From contig NZ_FOLP01000002.1 in the NCBI RefSeq assembly GCF_900112425.1, positions 682,001 to 746,000 of the forward strand: DNA of 64,000 bases. Reading direction: 5' to 3'. The position numbers were made by a program, and so were the translations under genes. The stretch comes from Variovorax sp. OK212 (GTDB lineage Bacteria; Pseudomonadota; Gammaproteobacteria; Burkholderiales; Burkholderiaceae_C). Below the pieces are notes generated by a model. It was not told the DNA's origin. It ran no database searches and saw only the letters and a list, made by a program, of their open reading frames with translations. Shown in pieces: positions 17,124 to 26,100 of this stretch; position 1 is the stretch's first letter; each line of letters opens with the position of its first letter.

Positions 17124-17648
17124 CTATTGGCTGATGGTGTCGCAAACCGCCAGCATCACCCCGCCGATGAGCATCCCATCGCCCTGACAGAGCACGCGCA
17201 GCTTCTGTCCCTTCGTGAGCGCCCCCGCGGCATCTGCGGCGGACACGGTCTTCATCGAGACGAGCTTGGCGTTGTTTTCCATGCCGGTGATCACGGCCAC
17301 CGTCTTGTCCAGACGCACGCTGTTGGGCATGAACTGGTTGTCGGAACGCACCATCACCACGATGTTGCCGAACGCATCCTTGCGCACGGATTCGACCGTC
17401 GCCTTCACGAAGAGGTATTTGCCCTTGTACTTGCTGTCCGCCGCGACTTCGTTCGCGCGGTATTCACGTCCGAGCGAAACGCTGTCGACCTGCGCCAACC
17501 TCTTTGCGTCGAGATCCGCGGTCAGGCGGCGGACAAATTTTTCCGTCTCCGGCGAGTCGAACGCAGCCTTGTCAGCAGCGATGGCCGGGGCGGCAATGCA
17601 GAGTGCCGCGAGGACGGCGAGGAGCGGACGGAATCTAACGGTCGTCAT
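17124..17648 (-). CDS. Exported protein with tRNA_anti-like OB-fold domain
   Basis: 174 aa with a signal peptide (cleavage near AIAA, residue 24) and a region ANEVAADSKYKGKYLFVKAT (about 66-85). This is the signature of the periplasmic tRNA_anti-like OB-fold family: ANxxxAdxkYkgK then a beta barrel. Two cysteines near the C-terminus (VLCQGDG, LAVCDT) could form a disulfide, as is common in this family. Function unknown. It is the last host gene before the island attachment repeat. Confidence 0.7.
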   Translation of the reverse strand: MTTVRFRPLLAVLAALCIAAPAIAADKAAFDSPETEKFVRRLTADLDAKRLAQVDSVSLGREYRANEVAADSKYKGKYLFVKATVESVRKDAFGNIVVMVRSDNQFMPNSVRLDKTVAVITGMENNAKLVSMKTVSAADAAGALTKGQKLRVLCQGDGMLIGGVMLAVCDTISQ

Positions 17649-17897
17649 GAATCAGGAAGAAAGGCCTCAAGGGCGCGGGTGGCGAAGCAGAGTTCGGAGG
17701 GACCGTTGCGAGGCGGGTCTCATCGTGCACCCAAGGGCTTCTGATGCCGTGCGAAGACAACAGGAACGCCTGGCTTGTTGGCTGGTGTTGCCTGGTGTTG
17801 CCTGGGCAGATGCGACTTCGGTGGTGGCCGATGGACCCGACGCCGACCACCCAAAGGGCCGACGCCTGACCTCACCCGGATATCGACACGAACAGGC

Positions 17898-17921
17898 AAA
17901 AAAATAGCCCCTTTCGGGGCC
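17898..17921 (-). terminator. Displaced terminator, probably the original one of tRNA-Ser
   Basis: On the minus strand a GGGGC/GCCCC hairpin with a GAAA loop is followed by seven T. It lies immediately beyond the left 19-bp repeat. Before insertion it would have followed the 3' end of the tRNA-Ser now 19 kb away. Confidence 0.65.
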
Positions 17922-17922
17922 A

Positions 17923-17941
17923 TTCTTGGAGGAGAGGGAGG
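17923..17941. repeat. Left attachment repeat of the genomic island (attL/attR)
   Basis: TTCTTGGAGGAGAGGGAGG, an exact 19-bp match to 37150-37168, where it contains the 3' acceptor end and CCA of tRNA-Ser. It sits 241 bp upstream of the integrase ATG. Confidence 0.85.
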
Positions 17942-18107
17942 CCGCCAAATTATAAAACCAACGCCGCCCAATAGCAACCAGCAAAGTACAAAAATCCTTT
18001 GGCTGCAAGCACTTACAAAAAAGCCGAAAGCCAATAAGGCGCAACCAGGTTCTTTGGCGTCCAGTTCAAATAATGGGCAAAAACATAGGCATGTTTCTAG
18101 GGCCACA

Positions 18108-18130
18108 TTTGGTAAAATTGGTCTACCAAA
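18108..18130. promoter_or_regulatory. Inverted repeat upstream of the integrase
   Basis: TTTGGTA (18108-18114) and TACCAAA (18124-18130) form a perfect 7-bp inverted repeat about 50 bp before the integrase ATG. It could be an operator or an integrase arm site. The rest of the AT-rich 17942-18181 stretch shows no gene. Confidence 0.35.
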
Positions 18131-18181
18131 TTGCACCGTAAAGGGCACCCGACCAACAAGGTGCAGCCACGTCCAAAAAAC

Positions 18182-19450
18182 ATGACCCGCCATAACCTTT
18201 TAACCATTACCAACCTTCGAACCAAAGCAAAAACTCCCGGCTACCACCTCGACGGACGGGGCCTGTACCTCAGGGTGGCCCCTGGGGGTAGCCAAGCCTG
18301 GATCTTGCGCTACACCTACCTTGGCCGCACCCGCGACATGGGGTTAGGCTCTCTGGCAGATGTGAGCCTGGCACGCGCCCGTGAACGCGCCCAAGAACAT
18401 CGCATCCAAATTGCCGATGGTATTGACCCTATCCAGCACCGCGAGAAAAAGAAAATCGAAATCAAGGCGGCCGCCATCCAATTAGAACAAACCAGCGTGA
18501 CGTTCAAATCGTGCGCAGAAGAGTACTACAAGGAGCACTCTGGCGACTGGAAGAATGAAAAGCATAAGGCTCAGTGGATCAATTCTTTGACCACCTACGC
18601 GTTCCCACACTTCGGAAATCTTCCCATCCGAGAAATTGGAAAACACGAAATCCTCAAAGCATTGGCACCAATTTGGAGGAAAAAAGCAGAAACAGCTGAC
18701 CGCCTTTTGCAAAGAATTCGAAAGGTGATCAATTACGGTGCCGCCAAGGACTATTGCCGTGGCGTGGACAGCGAATTTTGGGAACAGGTCCGAATCGCGC
18801 TTGGTGCCAACGCGAAAGAGCGGGAAGTGGAGCACCACCCGTCCTGCCCGCACCCTCAGATCGGCGCGCTGCTGGCCCAGGTGCATGCCAGCACAGCCAC
18901 CGCCACGGTGCAGTTGGCCTTCGAGTTCGGCGTGCTCACGGCCGCCCGTTCGGGCGAGATTCGCGGTGCCCGCTGGTCAGAGTTCGATGGCGCGCTCAGC
19001 AACTGGACGCTCCCGGCGGAGCGCATGAAGGCGGGTCGCGAGCACCGCGTGCCGTTGTCAAGCAGGGCTACTGAAGTGCTGCGGGCGGCGCGCACCTTGC
19101 AGGCCGAGCAGGCTGCGGCGGCCGATGCACCCGCTGACGGCACCGAGGCCATCGATCTGGTGTTCCCCTCGCCCCGCCGCAAGACGTACAGCGACATGGT
19201 GTTCACGCAACTGCTGCGCCGCGTCGAACAGCCGTACACGATGCACGGCTTTCGGGCCACCTTCCGCACGTGGGGCATGGACCATACCGAGTACCCCGCC
19301 GAGATGCTTGAATTCGCGTTGGCGCACTTGGTGGGCGACCAAACGGTGCGCGCCTACGCCCGCAGCGACATGGTGGAGAAGCGCCGGCAGCTAATGGAAG
19401 ACTGGGCAGCGTACATCGCGGAGCAGGCCAGCGAGCAGCCCTCCGAGTAG
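18182..19450 (+). CDS. int: Tyrosine-type site-specific integrase (P4 family)
   Basis: 422 aa. The N-terminus has the arm-DNA-binding DUF4102 pattern (YHLDGRGLYLRVAPGGSQAW, about 20-39, and LGRTRDMGLGSLADVSLARA). The C-terminal catalytic domain shows TAARSGEIRGARW (first Arg), HGFRATFRTW (His-x-x-Arg), HLVGD and the nucleophile in RAYARSD. The ATG at 18182 was chosen; a TTG 51 bp upstream in frame is possible. It catalyses insertion and excision at the tRNA-Ser repeat. The first about 600 bp are AT-rich and the rest GC-rich, as if two integrase halves had recombined near 18.8 kb. Confidence 0.93.
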   Translation: MTRHNLLTITNLRTKAKTPGYHLDGRGLYLRVAPGGSQAWILRYTYLGRTRDMGLGSLADVSLARARERAQEHRIQIADGIDPIQHREKKKIEIKAAAIQLEQTSVTFKSCAEEYYKEHSGDWKNEKHKAQWINSLTTYAFPHFGNLPIREIGKHEILKALAPIWRKKAETADRLLQRIRKVINYGAAKDYCRGVDSEFWEQVRIALGANAKEREVEHHPSCPHPQIGALLAQVHASTATATVQLAFEFGVLTAARSGEIRGARWSEFDGALSNWTLPAERMKAGREHRVPLSSRATEVLRAARTLQAEQAAAADAPADGTEAIDLVFPSPRRKTYSDMVFTQLLRRVEQPYTMHGFRATFRTWGMDHTEYPAEMLEFALAHLVGDQTVRAYARSDMVEKRRQLMEDWAAYIAEQASEQPSE

Positions 19451-19479
19451 CCCTCATGGCCCGCTCGAACTGTCGGTGG

Positions 19480-19773
19480 TCATCTTGCCTCCGCGCGCTC
19501 ATCGGCCTCTTGTGCCTTTCGACAAGCATTTACCGCGCGCGGGGAGGCAAGCTCAAAGCACTGTGCCACTGCGGCACGGGCGACTGCCTCTTGAGCACGC
19601 CGCTGCGCAGCAGCCTCGACCTGATGCTCCATGAGCCACTTCATGAGCAGCACCATCACGATCAGAAGTCCCACCAGCGCGCCGACCAACATTGCTCGCC
19701 AGTTGCCGCGACGGATGCGCGGCACGGTCGAGCTTGCGTCATCCGTTTTGAGAGCTTCAATGGAATGCCGCAT
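19480..19773 (-). CDS. Small single-pass membrane protein, unknown
   Basis: 97 aa with one strong transmembrane helix (AMLVGALVGLLIVMVLLMKW, about residues 27-46) preceded by Arg-rich RIRRGNWR (inside) and followed by an Ala/Glu/Arg-rich helical tail that may form a coiled coil. No family recognised. It is convergent with the integrase, 29 bp away. The GGAGG-like ribosome site is somewhat distant. Probably real, role unknown. Confidence 0.55.
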   Translation of the reverse strand: MRHSIEALKTDDASSTVPRIRRGNWRAMLVGALVGLLIVMVLLMKWLMEHQVEAAAQRRAQEAVARAAVAQCFELASPRAVNACRKAQEADERAEAR

Positions 19774-19882
19774 CGGTGCATCGCTGCTGCCTCCGTGAAT
19801 GCGGCGGCGCGGCGAAGTCCGTTTCTCGGGCGCTTGCGATACCGAGCGAGAAATCGCAGGCAGTTGGCGCGCTACGCGTTAG

Positions 19883-20659
19883 CTATCGGCTTGAGCTGGC
19901 ATCTGTCGCTTCGAGTTCGGTGTTCAACTGGACCAACCTCTCCAACTGCCTTTGCCGCTCGGCGATCGCCAATTCCTTGGCCTTGGCATCACCATATTTA
20001 GCAATCGGAAATAGCTTGGACTGTGTGATGTGGCCACCACGGGTACGAGCGGCCCATGCGCGAGGCTTACCGTTTCGACCCCTTTGGAGGTGCACGCCAG
20101 CAAAGCCCGACGTGTTGCCTTGATTGAGCAGTCCGGTGCTCGGCACGGGCCACGGTATCGATTCAATCACGGCGGGCTCAGGCTCTACAACGTGCTGCTC
20201 CAACAGCTGGCGGCCCTTGGCATCTAACAGTCCGAAGACAACGCCGCGCATCTGCGTCAGTTGCCGCTCGCGCTCTCGGACAGCCATGTCCTTTGCAAGA
20301 TCGCCGTAGCGGCCAATGCTGAAGGATTTTTGCATCATCTTGCTCGGGCCGCACTTCGTATGAGCGGTCCACAGGACTGGCCGGCCATCAGCGTCACGGC
20401 GACAGAAGATGCCGGGAAGCTCCTCTTTGGTATCGGGCCGCACACGCTGGACCTTCTGGCGCAAACTCATGGCTGGATAGGTTGCCACGATGTGGTCTCG
20501 CCATGCTTGAGCGGCCACGAGCCCGAGTTCTTCGCCATGCTTGCTGAACGTGAAGACCTTTCGGTGGCGTTGCCCGTCGCGCATGATGCAAACTTCCCAG
20601 CGATCTTTGGCGCGCCGGATGCCATACATCGCCAATGGATTCGGTACACCAAGGGGCAT
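19883..20659 (-). CDS. Protein with three AP2-like DNA-binding domains
   Basis: 258 aa built from three related units of about 55 residues: GIRRAKDRWEVCIMRDGQ (about 13-55), GIFCRRDADGRPVLWTAH (about 83-135) and GFAGVHLQRGRNGKPRAWAA (about 186-238). The last two end in similar FSIGRYGD or FPIAKYGD then AVRERERQL or AIAERQRQL segments. This is the three-stranded sheet plus helix pattern of AP2 domains, found in mobile-element and homing-nuclease DNA-binding proteins. No nuclease motif is seen. It starts 6 bp after the cdiB stop, so it is probably co-transcribed with the CDI locus. A start at an ATG 11 codons downstream is possible. Confidence 0.7.
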   Translation of the reverse strand: MPLGVPNPLAMYGIRRAKDRWEVCIMRDGQRHRKVFTFSKHGEELGLVAAQAWRDHIVATYPAMSLRQKVQRVRPDTKEELPGIFCRRDADGRPVLWTAHTKCGPSKMMQKSFSIGRYGDLAKDMAVRERERQLTQMRGVVFGLLDAKGRQLLEQHVVEPEPAVIESIPWPVPSTGLLNQGNTSGFAGVHLQRGRNGKPRAWAARTRGGHITQSKLFPIAKYGDAKAKELAIAERQRQLERLVQLNTELEATDASSSR

Positions 20660-20665
20660 GAAAAA

Positions 20666-22396
20666 TCAGAAGCTTGCGTTGAGATTGAAGCCCAGCGTGA
20701 CCTTGGCCGTGCGATAGCCCTCCGGCTTGCTGATTGGCGCGCCGACGAAGAAGTCGTAGCTCAGCTTGGTCCACTGCCCACGCACGCCGATGACAGCGCC
20801 CGCCAGGCTGCGGCCGAGAAGGTCGACCGTGGAACGGCCGCCGACGTGGCCGTAGTCCATGCCCGCATAAAGCTCCGCGCCGCTCTGCCCCATCGCCCAG
20901 CCGATGTCATTGCGCAGCAGCCAGCCGCGCTCGCCCATCAGGCTCGTCTCGCCATCAAAGCCGCGCACCGTGTAGCGACCACCGATGGAGAAACGGTCTT
21001 GCGGCGTCAGCGGCGTGCGGTTCCATTGCGCGCGGATCAGGCCCGAGTAACGCAGCTTCTGCTCGCCGAGCTTGAACGGGGCGTTGAGGCTGATGTCGGC
21101 GGTGTAGAGCTTCAGGCGCGATGTGCCCTCGCCGAACTCTTCTTCCGGCGCGGTGCGGGAGCCGAAGCCTCCGGTGCCTCGCTTGTAGGCCAGCGTGCCC
21201 TCAAGCGTCGCTTCGCCGATGTATTCCTTGTGATTCAGGCTGAACTCCACGCCGCCGACCACGCGGTGCTGTACCTCGACCTCGGTGTCGTCGACGAAGT
21301 TGCGCGATTCGCGGCGCCAGCCCTTGATGGCCACTGTCGTCTTGCGCTGCTGGTCGCGGTAGATCAGGCGCGAGAGTTTGATCTCGGCGTTGTTGCTCTT
21401 GCCGGCGTAGACGTAGTCCTGGTTCAGGCCTGCAACGCTCTGGTGGTATTGGCTGTTGGAGGCGGTGAAGCCGAGGAGCCAGTAGCCATAGGGCAGCGAG
21501 TAGTGGACTGTCTGGCCTTCGGTTCCCTTGGCCGGATCGCCGAAGACGTGGTTGTTGATGCTGTGGTTGGCGCTGACGTAGAACAGGTCGTTCAGGCCGA
21601 AGGGGTTGTCCAGCGAGACGGTGGCGCCGGATTGGTAGCGGCCTGTGGCTTCGGTGCCGCTGTCATCCAGGCTCAGGGTGACGCGCCACTTCTTGGACTG
21701 GACGTACTTGACGACCAAGTCGCTGTCGCCGGGGCGGGCGTTGGGGGCTGTCGAGGGTTCGATCTGGATGTCGGCTTCTGCGGTGGGGGTGCGTTTGAGG
21801 TTTTCCAGGCCTTGTTCGATGTCGCGCAGGTTCAGTAGATCGCCGGGGCGGGCGGGGATGGCTGTGGCGAGCAAGGCGGAGTTGCCGAGCAAGGTGGATG
21901 AGGAGTCGGCGGTCGTGCGAATGGCTGCGATGCGGCCAGGCACGAGCGACAGCGTCAAGGTGCCGGTTGAAAGATCCTGTGGGGTGGCGAGAACACGGGT
22001 CGTGACGTAGCCGTGCGCGATAGCGACTTGCTGGGCGCGTGCGAGGACGACGTTGACGCCAGTAGTGCCAATGCAGCGGCCGATGGGGGAGTCGTTGCCA
22101 TCGGGGCCCGACAGATCGGCGATGGCCCATTGGAAGGACTCGGATTGTTCGCCCACGAGCAGCACACGGTCGATGCGAAAGCATGGCGACTCAGCCCCGG
22201 GGATGCGCTGGATCGGAGCTGGCGGCGCGGCCTGGGGGCGCTGGTCGACGGTGCGCTCGTTCTGCTCGCGCAGGGCACGCTCGCGTTCTTGCTGGCGTTG
22301 TTGTTCGATGATGGGCTGCGGAGTCGTGGGAGTCTGCTGGGCGACAACAGCCAACGGGATAGCTGTCAGCGCGGCTACCGTCCAATTACGTTTCAT
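20666..22396 (-). CDS. Two-partner secretion outer-membrane transporter (CdiB/BcpB, ShlB/FhaC family)
   Basis: 576 aa: signal peptide ending near VVAQQ, a Gln/Arg-rich linker, POTRA domains (about 70-215, beginning CFRIDRVLLVGE), and an Omp85-type 16-strand barrel with the conserved VRGF loop motif (about residue 475) and a C-terminal Phe (NLNASF). TpsB proteins thread their TpsA partner across the outer membrane; the partner here is the giant CdiA-like protein upstream. The gene follows the immunity gene after 228 bp with no supported gene between. This is the Burkholderia-type A-I-B order, not the E. coli B-A-I order. Confidence 0.93.
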   Translation of the reverse strand: MKRNWTVAALTAIPLAVVAQQTPTTPQPIIEQQRQQERERALREQNERTVDQRPQAAPPAPIQRIPGAESPCFRIDRVLLVGEQSESFQWAIADLSGPDGNDSPIGRCIGTTGVNVVLARAQQVAIAHGYVTTRVLATPQDLSTGTLTLSLVPGRIAAIRTTADSSSTLLGNSALLATAIPARPGDLLNLRDIEQGLENLKRTPTAEADIQIEPSTAPNARPGDSDLVVKYVQSKKWRVTLSLDDSGTEATGRYQSGATVSLDNPFGLNDLFYVSANHSINNHVFGDPAKGTEGQTVHYSLPYGYWLLGFTASNSQYHQSVAGLNQDYVYAGKSNNAEIKLSRLIYRDQQRKTTVAIKGWRRESRNFVDDTEVEVQHRVVGGVEFSLNHKEYIGEATLEGTLAYKRGTGGFGSRTAPEEEFGEGTSRLKLYTADISLNAPFKLGEQKLRYSGLIRAQWNRTPLTPQDRFSIGGRYTVRGFDGETSLMGERGWLLRNDIGWAMGQSGAELYAGMDYGHVGGRSTVDLLGRSLAGAVIGVRGQWTKLSYDFFVGAPISKPEGYRTAKVTLGFNLNASF

Positions 22397-22624
22397 TAAA
22401 GACCTCTCCCTTTTTCTTTTTAAACCTGCCGCTGGTCATCCCCCGGATTGACGCTATGCCTAGTGCATATGGCCTCCGTGCACTGACGGCCAGTAGCCTC
22501 CAAAATTTCACAATCGATCTAGTCTCGCAAATCCCTTCGAATTTTATAGCGCACAATGAATTCTCCATCGAGCAGCACATCGACTTCGGCAGGCTTCTCT
22601 CAATTCGATTAAATTATATTTACC

Positions 22625-23119
22625 TCATTCACATCGCCCAAGAGTCTTCAAGAGTGCTGCGCCTACAGCTTCGTTCGAGCTTTCCGAAGAAATATGGATT
22701 TTTTCTTCTGCCCCCAACCCTTGCCACCCGTCGAGCCGATCTTGCCGGGTCGGTGTAAATTCAATCCCCTCATCAGATTCTTTAACCAAGCAGTTTTTCA
22801 TATTTTTAAATAATGCTTTTCTTGTTTTGTATCCAAATTTCTTGCTCAACTCATCTTCCCATCTGCTCACTGCCTTTTGAACATCTCCGGAATTAAATAT
22901 AACTTGAAATTCCTCCCAAGGTATCGCCGTACTTTGATTCAGTGCCAATCGAACATGAGTGCCTAGGCTTTCTGGAGAAGAATCGGGGGGCAGCAGCACA
23001 TAGTCAAGACGCGGATCATTGCAGAGCAAACGATGCCCTGTTTGTGGCCACATGCAGTAAAAATCTCTGCTGCAAAAAACACTCAAATTCAAACCTTGGA
23101 TCTTTGAAATATCAACCAT
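22625..23119 (-). CDS. cdiI: CDI immunity protein (CdiI, DUF1436-like)
   Basis: 164 aa, cytoplasmic, starting three bases after the cdiA stop codon (TAA ATC ATG). It shows the pattern of the DUF1436/CdiI immunity family: YVLLPPDSSPESLG (about 40-53), WEDELSKKFGYKTRKALFKN (about 87-106), MKNC, FTPTRQDRLDGWQGLG (about 121-136) and a C-terminal GAALLKTLGRC. Such proteins bind and block the C-terminal toxin of the adjacent CdiA, protecting sister cells. The gene is visibly more AT-rich than cdiB and most of cdiA, as expected for an exchangeable toxin-immunity cassette. Family assignment by eye; position makes the role likely. Confidence 0.82.
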   Translation of the reverse strand: MVDISKIQGLNLSVFCSRDFYCMWPQTGHRLLCNDPRLDYVLLPPDSSPESLGTHVRLALNQSTAIPWEEFQVIFNSGDVQKAVSRWEDELSKKFGYKTRKALFKNMKNCLVKESDEGIEFTPTRQDRLDGWQGLGAEEKIHISSESSNEAVGAALLKTLGRCE

Positions 23120-23122
23120 GAT

Positions 23123-26100
23123 TTAAAATACCTTTGTAACAATGACCTTGACACCTAAAATTTGAGCTTCGGCAGCCTCTCGCACAATTGCAGCCCATTG
23201 CGCCGCAGATGTTTCCCCTGGAATTCCAAGTTGAATGGTTCGAGAATTTATCATGTCTTTGCGTAAGACAAAACCGGCCCCGCTGTCGATTTCAAAATTC
23301 AACGTGTCATTAACATATTTTCGTAGCTGGCCTGCAATTTTTGATGGATTTTGATAACTAGACGCTGTGGTGTCCAGAGTCTTGACGCTAATAGCCTCAC
23401 CCGTAGCGCCATTAAAGTTATCAAACACATTGAAGCTTGGCTTGATTTTATTCAGGTCGATTGTTTCTTTTGGCAATTGCGAGGTCACATACCCTTCAAA
23501 GGGTTTGCCCTGGGCCTCGATCCCGCCGCCAAAAGTCATGCCTGTGAGCTCTCGATTAACCAGCCCACCCAGGCCTTGAGTCGGTCCGGCATACGGGGTC
23601 AATTGCCCTGTCGGACTCAGAACTTTGATTTCCCCACTTATCGCATTGACGACGCCCTGGGAGCCAAGCGGCAATCCTTCAAGGCTGTAGGCCTGATACC
23701 CCTTCGGTATTATGTTGGTTACAGTGTTTCCTGAGCCCGCCAGCAGTTGCTTTACGGCCCCACCCACCTGCTCAGTCAATTCGGAAATTGTCCGCCAGGC
23801 AGTAGCTGATCCCGAACCAATCACTTCGCCAATCGCCCGAATGGTGCGTAGATCGCTCGCAGCGACGTTGCCTTCGGCGGCAAGCCCGAACTCGATGAAC
23901 GCATTCGCGACCGCACTGCGTTCCTCAGGCGTCAGCACTATCGTGCCGCAACCACCACCGCCTTGCAGCGCTGCGCAGCTCTGCGCTCTGGACAGGACAC
24001 CGGACACCAGCGCTGCACTGATCGTGCGAGATCCACGCGTATCACCCGCCGCCTGGAATTCCCCATACAAGCTGACCATGTCAGTGATCGCGTTGTTGAG
24101 CGCGATCACGTTGGCGGAGGTTGGCGTGAGCAACGCCCTCTCTTTGGCAGCCGACAAGGCGTCGTAAACAACCTGCTGCTTGTAGTCAACCATGCTCCAG
24201 CGTTCGGAGACTTTGAACTCGCAACTAGTGGGGTTCGCATCCTTGGTACAGGCTGAAAGCTCTGCATCCCGTTGCCTTCGTTGGGCGCCGCTCAGCAGGT
24301 TGTTTTCCACCGCGTTGCCCCCGGCACTGGACGCAATGTTCACGCTGGCGGCATCGCCGCCCACGAGCAAGCCCGCAAGTGCGCCCACCATCTGTCCCAA
24401 CGCAATGCTCTGGACGCTCAACGCAGGATCGCCAGTGGGATTGAAGTACTTCCCGGCGAGGTGACCGACGACGGCGCCCACAGCGCCTGCACTGCATCCA
24501 GTGCCTGCACTGGTACCGCCGTTGACCGCTGCACTGCCTGCGCCGGCCAAGCAACCGGCCAGCGCATGCGCCAATCCGTTTACAAACCCTTCGGTGTTCC
24601 CTCCAATCCAGTTGGCGCTTCCAGCCGCAGCCGAATTGAGCAGGCCATTGAGCATCCCGTTCGCCAACTCGGTCTCAAGACTCGTGCCGTTGATGGCCGA
24701 GCGAATCAGGCCTGCGGCCGCGCCATCAAGAAGGCCTCGCCCGATGAGTTGCGGAGTCGTCAGAGTGGAAGCGGCGCCACTCAAACCGAGATTGACGTTC
24801 AGCCCTTGCACGGCTCCTGCGGTCAACATCGCTGTGGCGATGCTCTTGATCCCTTGGCTTGAGGCCAGGTCCTGGAGCACTTCGCCAATGTTGCCGTTGT
24901 GGTTGATCAGTCCGACGGCGGCTTGCGCGGCAATGCTCGACACGCCAGCGGAAACCGCCGCGCCGACAATGCTCCCCGTCGTGCCACCACCGACGGCGCT
25001 GCCGGCCACCGTCCCGATGCTGCTGGCCGCTCCCCAGGTCATAACGGTAGCCACAATCGCGACCACGGCGCCGCCCGCCTGAGTAAGGCTGCCTTGTTTC
25101 TCCGCCCACCGCCGCTGTTCCAGCGGCACGCCCTCCCAGTTGATCTGGACCTTGTTGAGGGCCGGGTCGTTCTGGATTTGGTTCAGCCACCCCATGCCGG
25201 GCTGGTTACGCTGTCCTTGCAGAACCTGCTCGATGGTCTGTTGCGCGACGTAGATGTCGCCAGGCCCCTTGGTCGCGTTTTGCCCCACCTGTACATTGAC
25301 TTTTGGGGTATCCAGCTTCAGCGTCTTGCTGTCGATTTGGGTATAGTTCGCGCTTTCCAAATGCAAGCCGGTGTCCCGCGTGCGCTGGTACATGGGGTCG
25401 CTTTCCCCACGGCTTTGGCCCACTTCAGTGCCCGTTTTGACGACATCGAAGTTCACTGCACCCTTCGGAGCGTTCAACGCAACGGCATCGTCTGCCTTGA
25501 TCCGCACCGCGCCCAGCGTCAGATCGCCACCGGTGGCTGTAACCGTGACGTTCTTGCCGTTCAGGGTGGCTGCTGCTAGCGTGGTTTGGTTCAGCGCATT
25601 GGTCACACTCTCCTTGCCGTTCATGCCCTTGCCAACGCGCTTGAAGTTGCCCATCGTACCGATGGACTTCTTGGAGTCCTTGCTGCCGATCTCTTGGCGG
25701 ACTTCGTTGGCACCGCTCAGGATGGTCACTTCCCTGCCGGTGATCTTCAGGTCTTCGCCAGCGCTGAGGTTGCTGGCGTAGACATTGACCTGTTGGCCTG
25801 CCGTGACGCCCAGGTTGCCACCTGCGGTGACATTCGATGCCCGTTCGAACTGGCTGGAAACCTCGGCGTGCTGCTCATTGCGAATCGCGCGGTCGATGCT
25901 GGAGCCGCCCAGCTTCGGAACGATGAACCCTTTGGTCTCGCGTGAACGGTCCAAGCTGGCCGACACGCTGTCCACGGCGGACACGATATTCACGTTGCGT
26001 CCAGCTGTGAGCGAGGCATTTCCTTGTGCCTCGATGTCGCTGCCCACAACGTTAATGTCGCGGCCAGCCGACAGGCCGATAGCCTGACCTGACAGGTGAC

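Noticed and set aside
17649..17897. Possible gene between the OB-fold protein and the island
   Set aside because: Open frames here lack ribosome sites and domains and overlap on both strands; the stretch is treated as intergenic.
22386..22758. Small ORFs between cdiI and cdiB (64 aa minus, 100 aa plus) as a possible bcpO
   Set aside because: No lipoprotein signal or recognisable domain, and the plus-strand frame overlaps the end of cdiI. Support is too weak.
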